Assembly: GCF_963675635.1 (NCBI RefSeq)
Contig: NZ_OY776488.1
Location: forward strand, 3,244,001-3,308,000
Reading direction: 5' to 3'
DNA length: 64,000 nucleotides
Source: an uncultured Pseudodesulfovibrio sp.
GTDB lineage: Bacteria > Desulfobacterota > Desulfovibrionia > Desulfovibrionales > Desulfovibrionaceae
The notes beneath the pieces were generated by a model that was not told where the DNA came from, did not search any database, and saw only the letters and a list, made by a program, of their open reading frames with translations. This document shows, piece after piece, positions 44,041 through 52,511 of this stretch; the first letter of the stretch is position 1, and each line of letters starts with the position of its first letter. The position numbers were made by a program, and so were the translations under genes.

Positions 44041-47000
44041 ATGGAAACCAGCTGGCTTTTTGAAGTATCATGGGAAGTTTGCAACAAGGTTGGCGGAATC
44101 CACACTGTCATCAGCAGCAAGGCGACTGAAGCCGTAGCCGCTTTCAGTGGTCGATATGTAGCCATGGGGCCGCTGCTTGACCGCAACCCGGGATTCGTTC
44201 CGTGTGAACCGCCGGAAGAGCTCAAACCGGCCCTTGCGCGTCTGACTGACAAGAATGTCCGTACCGCGTTTGGCAATTGGGACATCCCGGGAGCCCCGTG
44301 GGTTATCCTTGTGGAGTTCCATGAGGCTTTTCCCGATCACGACAAACTTCTTTTCCAGCTCTGGACTGATTTCGGCGTGGATTCCATGGCAGGCAGTTGG
44401 GATTACATCGAGCCGGTCCTGTTCAGCTCGGCTGCGGCCCTGGTTATCAAGGAAATTGCTGATGAAGTGGAAGAGAGTGTGGATGTCTTCGGTCATTTCC
44501 ATGAATGGATGTCCGGGGCGGGTGTTCTCTATTTGAAAAAGCACGCGCCCGGTGTCAGCACCGTGATGACAACTCATGCCACCATGCTGGGGCGCGCCAT
44601 GTCCGGCTCCAGTGTGGATATCTATGAAAACCTTGAAGAAATCGAACCCTCGCAAGAGGCCAAGGTCTTCGGGGTTACCGCAAAGCATTCAATGGAATCC
44701 GTTTCCGCCCGTGAGGCCGACTGTTTTACTACGGTGTCCAACATCACCAGCAAGGAGGCGGCCAATCTGCTGGGAACCAATCCTGCGGTGATTACGGTTA
44801 ACGGCTTCAACCTTGAGGGATTTGCCGAGCCCAAAGTCGTTGCAAAAACCCGTCAGAAAGCGCGGAAGCAGCTCCTCGATCTCGCTTCCCAGTTTCTGGA
44901 ACGGGATCTCAATCCGGACAAGACCCTGCTTGTCGCTACCAGCGGTCGATATGAATTTCATAACAAAGGTCTCGATCTCCTTATAGAATCTCTCGCCGAT
45001 GTCGACAGGCAACTGGCCAAAACGGGCGTCGAGTCGGGCGAAGAAATTACTGTGGTCAACTTCTTTTTGGTGACCTGCGGCTACGCCGGTTTCAGCGAAG
45101 AAGCGCGTATGCGACTTAAGGATCAACAATATGGCATTGAAAAGTACGGGGGGATCGCCACGCACCATCTTGGTGATGCTGACCATGATCCCATTGTGGC
45201 CAAGTGTCGCGAGCAATCCCTGACCAATACGGCAGCCAATCGGTGCTGTGTTATTTTCATTCCGGTTTATCTGGACGGCAACGACGGTATTCTCAATCTG
45301 GAATACTATGATGCCCTGGCCGGAATGGATCTGACGGTTTTTCCCTCCTTCTATGAACCGTGGGGATATACTCCCATGGAGAGCGCTGCCTTTTTCGTGC
45401 CGACTGTCACCTCCGATCGGGCTGGTTTCGGCCAGTGGGTTATGGAAAAATACCCTGAAGGGCATGAAGGAGTGCTTGTACTCAACCGTCTCACTGACAA
45501 ATACGCCACAGTGGTTGCCAAACTATCTGCCATTCTGAATGAGTTTGCTCACTGGACACCGGAAGAACGCGAAGTACGACGACTTGCCGCCCGGCATGTT
45601 GCCGAAGAAACAACCTGGAAAGATTTCTATCCCCGCTACCTTGAGGCGTATGAACAGGCCGCAAACATACGGACTGAACGTATCGCCGGGGTCCAACGCA
45701 TGGCAACGGCTCCGGGTAAGCAGATCAGTTTTTCCGGGGTTAACACGACACAACCTCGGTTGCGGTCTTTTTCCGTGATTACGGAACTGCCACAATCATT
45801 GGCGCGGCTTCGGGAACTGTCTGAAAACCTCTGGTGGGTCTGGCACAGGGATGCACAGGAGCTTTTCGAGTGGATTGACGCTGATGGTTGGCGGAAGAGC
45901 GGGCACAATCCTGTCCATTTTTTGGATACCATGGATCGCGACCGGCTCAACCACCTTTCCGGCGACACTGAGTTCATGGGACGTTTTTTCAGTATTCTCG
46001 AAAGATTTGATGCCTATATGGCGGAGACTGGCAAGGCGGATCATTCTGGTATTACATGGGATAATCCGGTCGCGTATTTTTCCATGGAGTTCGGTCTGCA
46101 CGAGTCCATTCCCATCTATTCAGGCGGTCTCGGCCTGCTGGCTGGTGATCATATCAAGGCTGCCAGTGATCTGAACCTGCCGTTCGTCGGAGTCTCGCTG
46201 CTGTATAAGCACGGATATTTCCATCAGAAAATCAATGGCAATGGTGACCAGGTGGTTGAATACAGGCAGAACAACTTTGCCTCCATGCCCATTCTTCAGC
46301 TTCACGACAGCAAGACGGAACGCGTTCTCGTTGCCGTGGATCTGCCTGGGCGCACTGTTTATGCCAAGATTTGGGAAGTCCATGTCGGTCGCGCCAAGCT
46401 GTATCTTCTCGATACCGATGTGGTGGAGAATTCCCGGGCTGACAGGGATATTGCCGATCGGTTGTACGAACCGTCATCCAAGGGGCGTATTGAACAGGAG
46501 ATTATCCTTGGGATCGGCGGTGTCAGGATGCTCAAGGCGCTGAATATCAAGCCGAGCCTTTACCATCTCAATGAGGGGCACTCGGCATTTCTGCTCTTTG
46601 AGCGCATCCGGCAGTATATGCTCTTAGAAAATGTTGATTTTTCCACGGCAAAGGAAATTCTCCGCGGTTCCACCGTGTTCACCATGCATACGCCGGTCCC
46701 GGCAGGTAATGAACGGTTCGAGAAGTCGCTGGTGGAGAACTATTTCCGCGGCTATACCGAAAAAATGGGGTTGCCGTGGGATGCTCTGTGGAACCTGGGA
46801 CATATCTATGCCGAGGAAGCAGACCATCTGAACATGACAGTCCTGGCCTTGCAGCTTTCATATGCCAGAAACGGCGTCAGCAGATTGCACGGCGATGTCT
46901 CCCGGCGCATGTGGATGGACTTGTGGCGTGGATTTCTGCTTGGCGAAGTGCCGGTTGGACATATCACCAACGGCGTACATATTACGTCCTGGCTCGATGA

Positions 47001-48294
47001 ACGGCTTCGCCACGATATCGAGGAAAGCTGTTCTTTTTCCATTCATCGCGCGCTCCTTGAGAACACTGACTGGACGTGTCTCGATCATCTTGATGACCGT
47101 CGGCTCTGGGATACTCATGTGGCGTTGAAGCATCGGCTGTATGATGAAGTGCGCAGTTCCGTCACGGAACAATGGACCAGGGAAGGGGAACCGCCCAACC
47201 GCCTGCATACGTTCCTTAAAGCCCTCAATCCAGATCATCTGACACTGTGCTTCGCCCGTCGCTGCACGGCGTACAAGCGTCCAACCCTGCTTTTCCACAA
47301 TCTTAACAGGGCTAAGGAGATCTTCTGTAATCCGGAAAAGCCCGTGAACATCATCTTTGCAGGCAAGGCGCATCCGGCAGACACCATCGGTGCGAGTTAC
47401 ATCAACCTCATCAACCGCCTCGCCAAACATGATGACTTCATGGGCCAGGTCATTTTCCTTGAGGGCTACGACATTCGGCTTGCCCGTCTGCTCGTGTCCG
47501 GTGCGGACGTGTGGCTCAACAATCCCACACGCCTCATGGAAGCCAGCGGCACCAGCGGCATGAAGGCGGCAGTCAACGGCATCCCCAATTGTAGTATCCT
47601 CGACGGGTGGTGGGACGAAGCCTATGACGGCTCCAACGGATGGGCTATTGGGCAGGGGCTGGTCTACGAAAACCAGGTAAATCAGGATATTGTGGATGCG
47701 GACAATCTCTATGCGGTTCTCGAAACCTCGGTGGTCCCCGAGTTTTATGACCGGGACGGCGACGGTGTCCCGCACATGTGGCTCAAGCGCATGAAGGAAT
47801 CCATGAAGACCGCGTTCCGGCAGTATGGCACCCACCGCATGGTCCGGGAGTATATAGACGACATGTACCTTCCCACCATAGCGATTTCCCACCTGCGCAA
47901 CAAGAAAGACTACGCCCTTTCCCAGGAGATAGGAGACTGGCGTAAACGAATTCCGGGTCGTTTTTCAACAGTGACCATCAAGGAGATTCATGTTGACGGC
48001 ATTCACGGGGATGTCTTCAAGCTGGGTGAAAAATTCGCGGTTATAGCCATTATAGACAAGGGGCAGTTACTGACTGAAGAACTTCTTGTCGAGTTGGTTG
48101 TGGCAACGGCGAGCGAAGATGCTGTCATTGACTGCGTCCCTATGAAACTGGAGCATGCAGAGGGCAACAGCCTTGACTTCAGTGTGCAATACTCCCCGAA
48201 TTTCTCCGGGGAATGTCGGTTCGGCGTCAGGGTTATTCCCACCCATCCGGGGCTTGGCAGTAAATATGAAACCAAGCTGATCAAGTGGAGTTAA
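44041..48294 (+). CDS. GT3 glycogen synthase-GT35 alpha-glucan phosphorylase fusion
   Basis: A 1417-residue fusion. Residues about 1-565 are a GT3 synthase like eukaryotic glycogen synthase (LFEVSWEVCNKVGG, HFHEWMSGAG, TTHATMLGRAMSGS, FYEPWGYTPMESAAF). Residues about 585-1300 form an alpha-glucan phosphorylase of the short bacterial/archaeal type. It begins with a DUF3417-like segment (LRELSENLWWVWHRDAQELF) and has the PLP lysine K1175 in EASGTSGMKAAVNG. A C-terminal domain of about 115 residues follows. Chain extension and phosphorolysis in one protein is notable. ATG 44041 is chosen for AGGAG upstream. An ATG 7 codons earlier overlaps GH57. Confidence 0.9.
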   Translation: METSWLFEVSWEVCNKVGGIHTVISSKATEAVAAFSGRYVAMGPLLDRNPGFVPCEPPEELKPALARLTDKNVRTAFGNWDIPGAPWVILVEFHEAFPDHDKLLFQLWTDFGVDSMAGSWDYIEPVLFSSAAALVIKEIADEVEESVDVFGHFHEWMSGAGVLYLKKHAPGVSTVMTTHATMLGRAMSGSSVDIYENLEEIEPSQEAKVFGVTAKHSMESVSAREADCFTTVSNITSKEAANLLGTNPAVITVNGFNLEGFAEPKVVAKTRQKARKQLLDLASQFLERDLNPDKTLLVATSGRYEFHNKGLDLLIESLADVDRQLAKTGVESGEEITVVNFFLVTCGYAGFSEEARMRLKDQQYGIEKYGGIATHHLGDADHDPIVAKCREQSLTNTAANRCCVIFIPVYLDGNDGILNLEYYDALAGMDLTVFPSFYEPWGYTPMESAAFFVPTVTSDRAGFGQWVMEKYPEGHEGVLVLNRLTDKYATVVAKLSAILNEFAHWTPEEREVRRLAARHVAEETTWKDFYPRYLEAYEQAANIRTERIAGVQRMATAPGKQISFSGVNTTQPRLRSFSVITELPQSLARLRELSENLWWVWHRDAQELFEWIDADGWRKSGHNPVHFLDTMDRDRLNHLSGDTEFMGRFFSILERFDAYMAETGKADHSGITWDNPVAYFSMEFGLHESIPIYSGGLGLLAGDHIKAASDLNLPFVGVSLLYKHGYFHQKINGNGDQVVEYRQNNFASMPILQLHDSKTERVLVAVDLPGRTVYAKIWEVHVGRAKLYLLDTDVVENSRADRDIADRLYEPSSKGRIEQEIILGIGGVRMLKALNIKPSLYHLNEGHSAFLLFERIRQYMLLENVDFSTAKEILRGSTVFTMHTPVPAGNERFEKSLVENYFRGYTEKMGLPWDALWNLGHIYAEEADHLNMTVLALQLSYARNGVSRLHGDVSRRMWMDLWRGFLLGEVPVGHITNGVHITSWLDERLRHDIEESCSFSIHRALLENTDWTCLDHLDDRRLWDTHVALKHRLYDEVRSSVTEQWTREGEPPNRLHTFLKALNPDHLTLCFARRCTAYKRPTLLFHNLNRAKEIFCNPEKPVNIIFAGKAHPADTIGASYINLINRLAKHDDFMGQVIFLEGYDIRLARLLVSGADVWLNNPTRLMEASGTSGMKAAVNGIPNCSILDGWWDEAYDGSNGWAIGQGLVYENQVNQDIVDADNLYAVLETSVVPEFYDRDGDGVPHMWLKRMKESMKTAFRQYGTHRMVREYIDDMYLPTIAISHLRNKKDYALSQEIGDWRKRIPGRFSTVTIKEIHVDGIHGDVFKLGEKFAVIAIIDKGQLLTEELLVELVVATASEDAVIDCVPMKLEHAEGNSLDFSVQYSPNFSGECRFGVRVIPTHPGLGSKYETKLIKWS

Positions 48295-48298
48295 ACTG

Positions 48299-48353
48299 GA
48301 TTCTCCAAAAAAATAGGCTGGGCAAATCGCCCAGCCTATTTTTTTGGAGAATC
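48299..48353. terminator. Perfect 25-bp inverted repeat, bidirectional terminator
   Basis: 48299-48323 and 48329-48353 are exact inverted complements around AAATC. A GC-rich stem head and seven T/A flanks give strong termination in both directions, between the glycogen operon and the convergent minus-strand gene. Confidence 0.93.
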
Positions 48354-48363
48354 TTCTACAACC

Positions 48364-48561
48364 CTATGCATCGCCGAGATCTCCGGTGACAGCCTGTATG
48401 ACGTCTCCCTTGGCGTTGTAGGTGCCGGTGGCCTCAACCTTGACGAGCTGACGGGCCATTTCCGGGTTTTCCAGAACTTCACGCTGGAGCCTGACCTTGC
48501 GGATATTTTTGACTTGATCCGTCAGATTCGTGCCCTGTACTTCAAATCCAGCAACTTCCAT
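48364..48561 (-). CDS. Small hypothetical protein (65 aa)
   Basis: I do not recognise this 65-residue protein. The start MEVAGFEVQGTNLTDQV has AAGGAGG at good spacing. A frame to 48699 is longer but lacks coding character. There is no signal peptide, cysteine or membrane segment. It is mainly charged, with a central helix (VKNIRKVRLQREVLENPEMA). It sits between two terminators, so it is transcribed alone. Confidence 0.65.
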   Translation of the reverse strand: MEVAGFEVQGTNLTDQVKNIRKVRLQREVLENPEMARQLVKVEATGTYNAKGDVIQAVTGDLGDA

Positions 48562-48727
48562 GATCCGTACCTCCTTGGGTGGGGGATTGAATATGTTACA
48601 TGCTGTCTTTATCGGCTTGTCTACGCAAACCTTTAGGGGGCGTGCCGGATCGCGGGGTGTGCGTTCCCCGGGAAGGCGGATTCCAGTGAGTTTTTTCATA
48701 GAGTTATGGTGAGAAATCTTTTTTATG

Positions 48728-48752
48728 AAAAGGCCGCAAAAAGCGGCCTTTC
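48728..48752 (-). terminator. Terminator after hemC
   Basis: AAAGGCCGC and GCGGCCTTT (48729-48737/48743-48751) pair around AAAAA, directly beyond the hemC stop on the minus strand, followed by T-rich sequence. Confidence 0.85.
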
Positions 48753-48753
48753 A

Positions 48754-49686
48754 TTACTTGGATTCGCGTTCGTACACTTCGTCGAGGATTTCTTTGCCGC
48801 CGGCCTTGAGAACCAGATCAGCTAATTCCATGCCGATATCCCAAGCGTCTTTGGCATTGCCTTTGACGTCCATGCGGATGGGGCGGGAACCATCAACATC
48901 TGCCACGAACCCGGTCAGGTGAACCGAATCGCCGTCCAGTACGGACCATGCTGCAATGGGGACCTGACATCCACCGTTCAGGCCGGTCAGGAAGCCGCGT
49001 TCAGCCAATACCTGCACCTTGGTCGGGGCATGGTCGAGGAACTGGAGCATCTCGATCACTTCGGTGTTGTCCACGTGGTACTCGATGCCGAGTGCACCTT
49101 GTGCCACGGCAGGCAGAAATTCGGGTGGTCCGAGGATCTCGTGTTTGGGGGCGGAAAGTTCAAGACGGTTCAGCCCGGCAGTGGCGACCACAATGGCGTC
49201 GAACTCACCGTTCAGCAATTTCTTGACACGGGTGTCGAGGTTGCCGCGCAGGGATTCAATTTTAAGATCGGAGCGCAGGGTTGCCAACTGTGACTGGCGG
49301 CGCAGGCTGGACGTGCCGACGACAGCACCTTCCGGCAGTCCCTTGAGACCGTCGTATTTGACGGAGAGCAGGGAGTCGGTGGACGCTTCACGTTCGGGAA
49401 TGATGCCGACTTCCAGCCCCTCGGGGAGCTCGGTGGGGACATCCTTCATGGAGTGGACCGCAATTTGTGCGCGACCATCGAGGAGGGCTTCCTCGATCTC
49501 TTTGACGAAGAGTCCTTTGCCGCCGACCTTGGCCAGCGGTACGTCGAGGATCTTGTCACCCTTGGTCTTGATCTTGAGCAGTTCCACGGTCAGGCCGGGG
49601 TGCTTGGCTTCGAGCAGATCCTTGATATGATTGGCCTGCCAGAGAGCGAGTGCGCTGCCTCGAGTGGCGATAGTCAGTGTCTTCAT
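48754..49686 (-). CDS. hemC: Hydroxymethylbilane synthase (porphobilinogen deaminase)
   Basis: Polymerises four porphobilinogens to hydroxymethylbilane for heme, siroheme and cobalamin. A 310-residue protein. The catalytic aspartate is D82 in HSMKDVPTE, the dipyrromethane cofactor cysteine C240 in NGGCQVPIA, and the substrate-loop [11 protein letters not shown] is present. The start at 49686 ([11 protein letters not shown]) has GGAAGG upstream. The open frame to 49794 overlaps fmdB and is rejected. It is co-transcribed with fmdB (25 bases apart). Confidence 0.97.
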   Translation of the reverse strand: MKTLTIATRGSALALWQANHIKDLLEAKHPGLTVELLKIKTKGDKILDVPLAKVGGKGLFVKEIEEALLDGRAQIAVHSMKDVPTELPEGLEVGIIPEREASTDSLLSVKYDGLKGLPEGAVVGTSSLRRQSQLATLRSDLKIESLRGNLDTRVKKLLNGEFDAIVVATAGLNRLELSAPKHEILGPPEFLPAVAQGALGIEYHVDNTEVIEMLQFLDHAPTKVQVLAERGFLTGLNGGCQVPIAAWSVLDGDSVHLTGFVADVDGSRPIRMDVKGNAKDAWDIGMELADLVLKAGGKEILDEVYERESK

Positions 49687-49711
49687 GGGAAACCTTCCGG
49701 TAAGAAAAAAG

Positions 49712-49966
49712 TTAACCGCAGCTGGAGCAGTCGCCGCCGGAGCAGCCGGAACATGGGGACGAAGATGAGAAACTGGTTCCTGAATCAGAGTCACTGCCGC
49801 CGGATTGAGGAGCGGACGCGCCGCCGATTCTGGAGCGGACTGCGCTCATGAGTTTGCCGGTTTTTTCGGACTGGCATTTGGGACAGGGCGGACATTCATC
49901 CCGGTCAAAGACGAGTTCTTCGAATTCGTGGTCACAATCACTGCATTTGTATTCAAATATGGGCAT
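49712..49966 (-). CDS. FmdB-family zinc-ribbon protein
   Basis: An 84-residue FmdB-type putative regulator with the start [11 protein letters not shown], zinc knuckles C8-x2-C11 and C28-x2-C31, and a low-complexity Ser/Gly tail ending in [13 protein letters not shown]. The cysteine-rich tail is an added feature that could bind a second metal. First gene of a two-gene unit with hemC. Its role is unknown. Confidence 0.9.
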   Translation of the reverse strand: MPIFEYKCSDCDHEFEELVFDRDECPPCPKCQSEKTGKLMSAVRSRIGGASAPQSGGSDSDSGTSFSSSSPCSGCSGGDCSSCG

Positions 49967-50065
49967 GGCATGCTCCGAAATGGTATTTTCGCCGGGTTCG
50001 CCCGGCAGAGGGAATCCATAGCCGAAAAGGGCTTGACTGGCAATGTGCAGAGAGAAAGGTAAGTC

Positions 50066-50245
50066 GTGAGGCTGCCGTGTCCAGTCCTGATCTGCGAAAA
50101 CAATCCTTTACAGACAGCATTTCTGATGGAAAAGTACGAGAAGATGGAGAGGTATTATTCGGTGGTGCTTTTGGACACCGCCACAATATTCCTGGAGCAT
50201 CATGAACGACGATTTCTTTGCCCTCGATCTTGCCAGCACTCTTGA
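50066..50245 (+). CDS. Possible small ORF upstream of TPR gene
   Basis: A 59-residue frame starting with GTG at 50066 after AAAGG. Its codon choice looks coding-like through KYEKMERYYSVVLLDTAT, and it overlaps the TPR gene start by 44 bases in another frame. No homology recognised. It could equally be chance. Confidence 0.22.
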   Translation: MRLPCPVLICENNPLQTAFLMEKYEKMERYYSVVLLDTATIFLEHHERRFLCPRSCQHS

Positions 50246-51155
50246 TGACGAAGGTGCACCAAAGCCCCCGTCCGGGTGGAAGTACATGTCACACGGCGGT
50301 ATGTTCAGGTGTGTCTTCTCGACTACCCGGCCCGTGACTATGGGGATGGGGGCAAATCGGAGGAAACATTCCAGTCAGACGTTCTGGTATGTGGAACAGG
50401 TGGGGCGGGAAGAATTCTCCGGCCGAACGATAAATGACAGGCACCTGCCTTCCGGTGACCCGGAACCCATCACCATGCAGGATCTGGTCAGCAACTATAC
50501 CCCGGAGCTATCCTATTTCGAGGAACTGGTGCGTCCGGCCATGGATGCCGCTCAAGGTGATACGGATCATGCTGTGGCCATCGATGCCAACGGAATGATG
50601 TCGCTATTTGGTCTGAGCCTGATTTATCTCTCCCGTCATGAGCCTGACAGGGCAAGAGAGTTGCTTGATCAGCTTGTGCGGATCAAGGCTGATTTCGACG
50701 GCAAAGATCAGTTCCTGTTTAATGATTTTGGCATAGCACTGCGCAAGAGCGGGTTGTACCCGGAGGCCATGGCGTATTTCCGCCGGGCACTCGAGTTTGT
50801 GGGGGACGATGAAAATCTCTATTACAACTTGGCACGTGTCCATTACGAAAACAATGATTGGGAAGGGTGTCTTGAGCATCTTATTATCTCTCACAGGCTC
50901 AATCCCAAACTGGATGTGACGCGGAATCTGCTGGAGATGATCGTAGGACTGGATCAGGACCATTCGTTGCTGGGACGATATGGCAAGCCGACAGTGCCAC
51001 CGCATATAGCATCACGGGCACGGCAGATATTGACGGCTGATTCCGGCAGGCTGAAGCTGGATGAAGAACCAGTTGTCATGGGTATCCAGCCCGGGCGGGC
51101 ACGGTCCGGTGCTGTCGGCGTCGTGGAACTCAAGAAGCATGGCAGCGAGAAATAG
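50202..51155 (+). CDS. TPR-repeat protein, paralogue 1
   Basis: A 317-residue cytosolic protein with an N-terminal domain of about 100 residues (ending NYTPELSYFEELVRP) and TPR-like helical repeats from about 125-265 (KDQFLFNDFGIALRKSGLYP, YYNLARVHYENNDWEGCLEH). It is clearly paralogous to the gene at 51472, with the same repeat positions and near-identical length. Possible protein-protein scaffold. No partner is identified. Confidence 0.83.
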   Translation: MNDDFFALDLASTLDDEGAPKPPSGWKYMSHGGMFRCVFSTTRPVTMGMGANRRKHSSQTFWYVEQVGREEFSGRTINDRHLPSGDPEPITMQDLVSNYTPELSYFEELVRPAMDAAQGDTDHAVAIDANGMMSLFGLSLIYLSRHEPDRARELLDQLVRIKADFDGKDQFLFNDFGIALRKSGLYPEAMAYFRRALEFVGDDENLYYNLARVHYENNDWEGCLEHLIISHRLNPKLDVTRNLLEMIVGLDQDHSLLGRYGKPTVPPHIASRARQILTADSGRLKLDEEPVVMGIQPGRARSGAVGVVELKKHGSEK

Positions 51156-51471
51156 CCGATTGCAGGCTTTCTTCAGTTTGTGTTTTTTGCTCAATGACAT
51201 GGTCGAAACTCGTTCATACTCTTATTTCATACCCCTAAAGATGGTTTTCCTCCCTTCCGATAAGACGCATGGTTGAAGGGGTGGCGGGATGTCCGACGAA
51301 AGTCGGCGTCATCATCACAAATAAACGCGGTTGGTGTCGCGGGAGCCCAATGCACTACGCACAGGCTGGCAGCACCGTGTTCGACCACATCATGACAGCT
51401 CGGAACGAGTCAGGGGAAGACGCGTGACGAGATGAGTGGTCGGGCGCGTCGCAGCTGTGCAAAGGACTTCC
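51156..51471. other. Intergenic region between TPR paralogues, with sigma-28-like site
   Basis: About 315 bases without a gene. TAAAG at 51236-51240 and CCGATAA at 51257-51263 resemble a sigma-28 (FliA) promoter, though the spacing (TAAA-N16-TCCGATAA) is one base longer than consensus. Confidence 0.3.
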
Positions 51472-52422
51472 ATGAGGCAGGATTCGCATGTTTCCCTGGA
51501 CGACAGGGGACAATCATCTTTCAAGCGCGGTCATGGCGACATCAGCCATGTCTGCTGCATTTTCTCCACACCGAGAACCCACATGTTCAGTCGGGCGACA
51601 ACATTGCGGGGTCAGGGGCAAAAACATTACTGGCTCGTCCGACAGGTGGACGAAGCCTCTTTTGGCGTGCGGGGAGTGGATGGAGATTTCCTGCCGTTCG
51701 GGGCAGAAGCGATCATTCCCCTCAGCGAGTTGATTGCCCATTATTCACCAGAGGTGGCTGTCTTTGAAGAACGTCTGCTGACTGCAACTCGTGAGTATGG
51801 GATTCGGCTGGGCAGCGGTAATCGCAAGGTCGCAGTTCGTGATTCCATCTTTCGCGTGGATGCACCAAGTGTGCGCGGACTGTTTAAACTCGCCCTCAAA
51901 TTTATCCATGCACGCAAGCTTTCGAGAGCCCGTGTCCTTGTCCGGGAACTCCTTAGACTTACAACAGAGTATGCCGGCAAAGATCAGTTCCTGTTCAATG
52001 ATTTCGGTATCCGTTTGCGCAAGGCCCATTTCTATGAAGGGGCGGTTATCTGCTATCGTCGCGCGCTGTCTTTTACGCAGGTCGATGATCACCTTTATTA
52101 CAATCTGGCGCGTGCGTATTATGAGCAGGGTCAATGGTGGGACTGCATGAATGCGCTGGTATCGTGTTTTGATCTGAATCCGGAGCTGCCCGTTGCGCGT
52201 GATTTGGTGGTGTTGACCCTGGCCTTGGCTGACAGTGCCAGGCTGCGGATGCGGTATGGCAAGCCGCCGGTGCCGGATGGTGTGGCCCGACGGGCAGAAG
52301 TTCTCGGCGAAGCGGTTTTTGTTCATGATGAGACAGCTCAGGAAACCGCCAGAAAACGGAGTCTGCGTAAGGAAGAGGCTGAAGGTTTGTGGCTTCCTGG
52401 CAGAGACGCGGTCGGGCTGTAA
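51472..52422 (+). CDS. TPR-repeat protein, paralogue 2
   Basis: A 316-residue paralogue of the upstream protein: the same YYNLAR(V/A)(H/Y)YE motif, KDQFLFNDFGIRLRK repeat and YGKP segment near the C-terminus. The start at 51472 (MRQDSHVSLDDRG) is chosen because it equalises the lengths and has AAAGGA upstream. A GTG at 51436 in frame adds 12 residues. The N-terminal region is more divergent than the repeats, so the pair may bind different partners. Confidence 0.8.
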   Translation: MRQDSHVSLDDRGQSSFKRGHGDISHVCCIFSTPRTHMFSRATTLRGQGQKHYWLVRQVDEASFGVRGVDGDFLPFGAEAIIPLSELIAHYSPEVAVFEERLLTATREYGIRLGSGNRKVAVRDSIFRVDAPSVRGLFKLALKFIHARKLSRARVLVRELLRLTTEYAGKDQFLFNDFGIRLRKAHFYEGAVICYRRALSFTQVDDHLYYNLARAYYEQGQWWDCMNALVSCFDLNPELPVARDLVVLTLALADSARLRMRYGKPPVPDGVARRAEVLGEAVFVHDETAQETARKRSLRKEEAEGLWLPGRDAVGL

Positions 52423-52457
52423 GGGAGTCCGGAAAGTACGTCGCATTTGACAAAAAA

Positions 52458-52492
52458 CAAAGCCCCGGCGCATGAGCGTCGGGGCTTTTGGT
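52458..52492. terminator. Bidirectional terminator between TPR2 and lon
   Basis: AAAGCCCCG...GC-ATGA-GC...CGGGGCTTT forms a long stem with flanking T/A runs, serving both the plus-strand TPR gene and minus-strand lon. Confidence 0.88.
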
Positions 52493-52511
52493 TCTTATTG
52501 GGAGGACTGGG

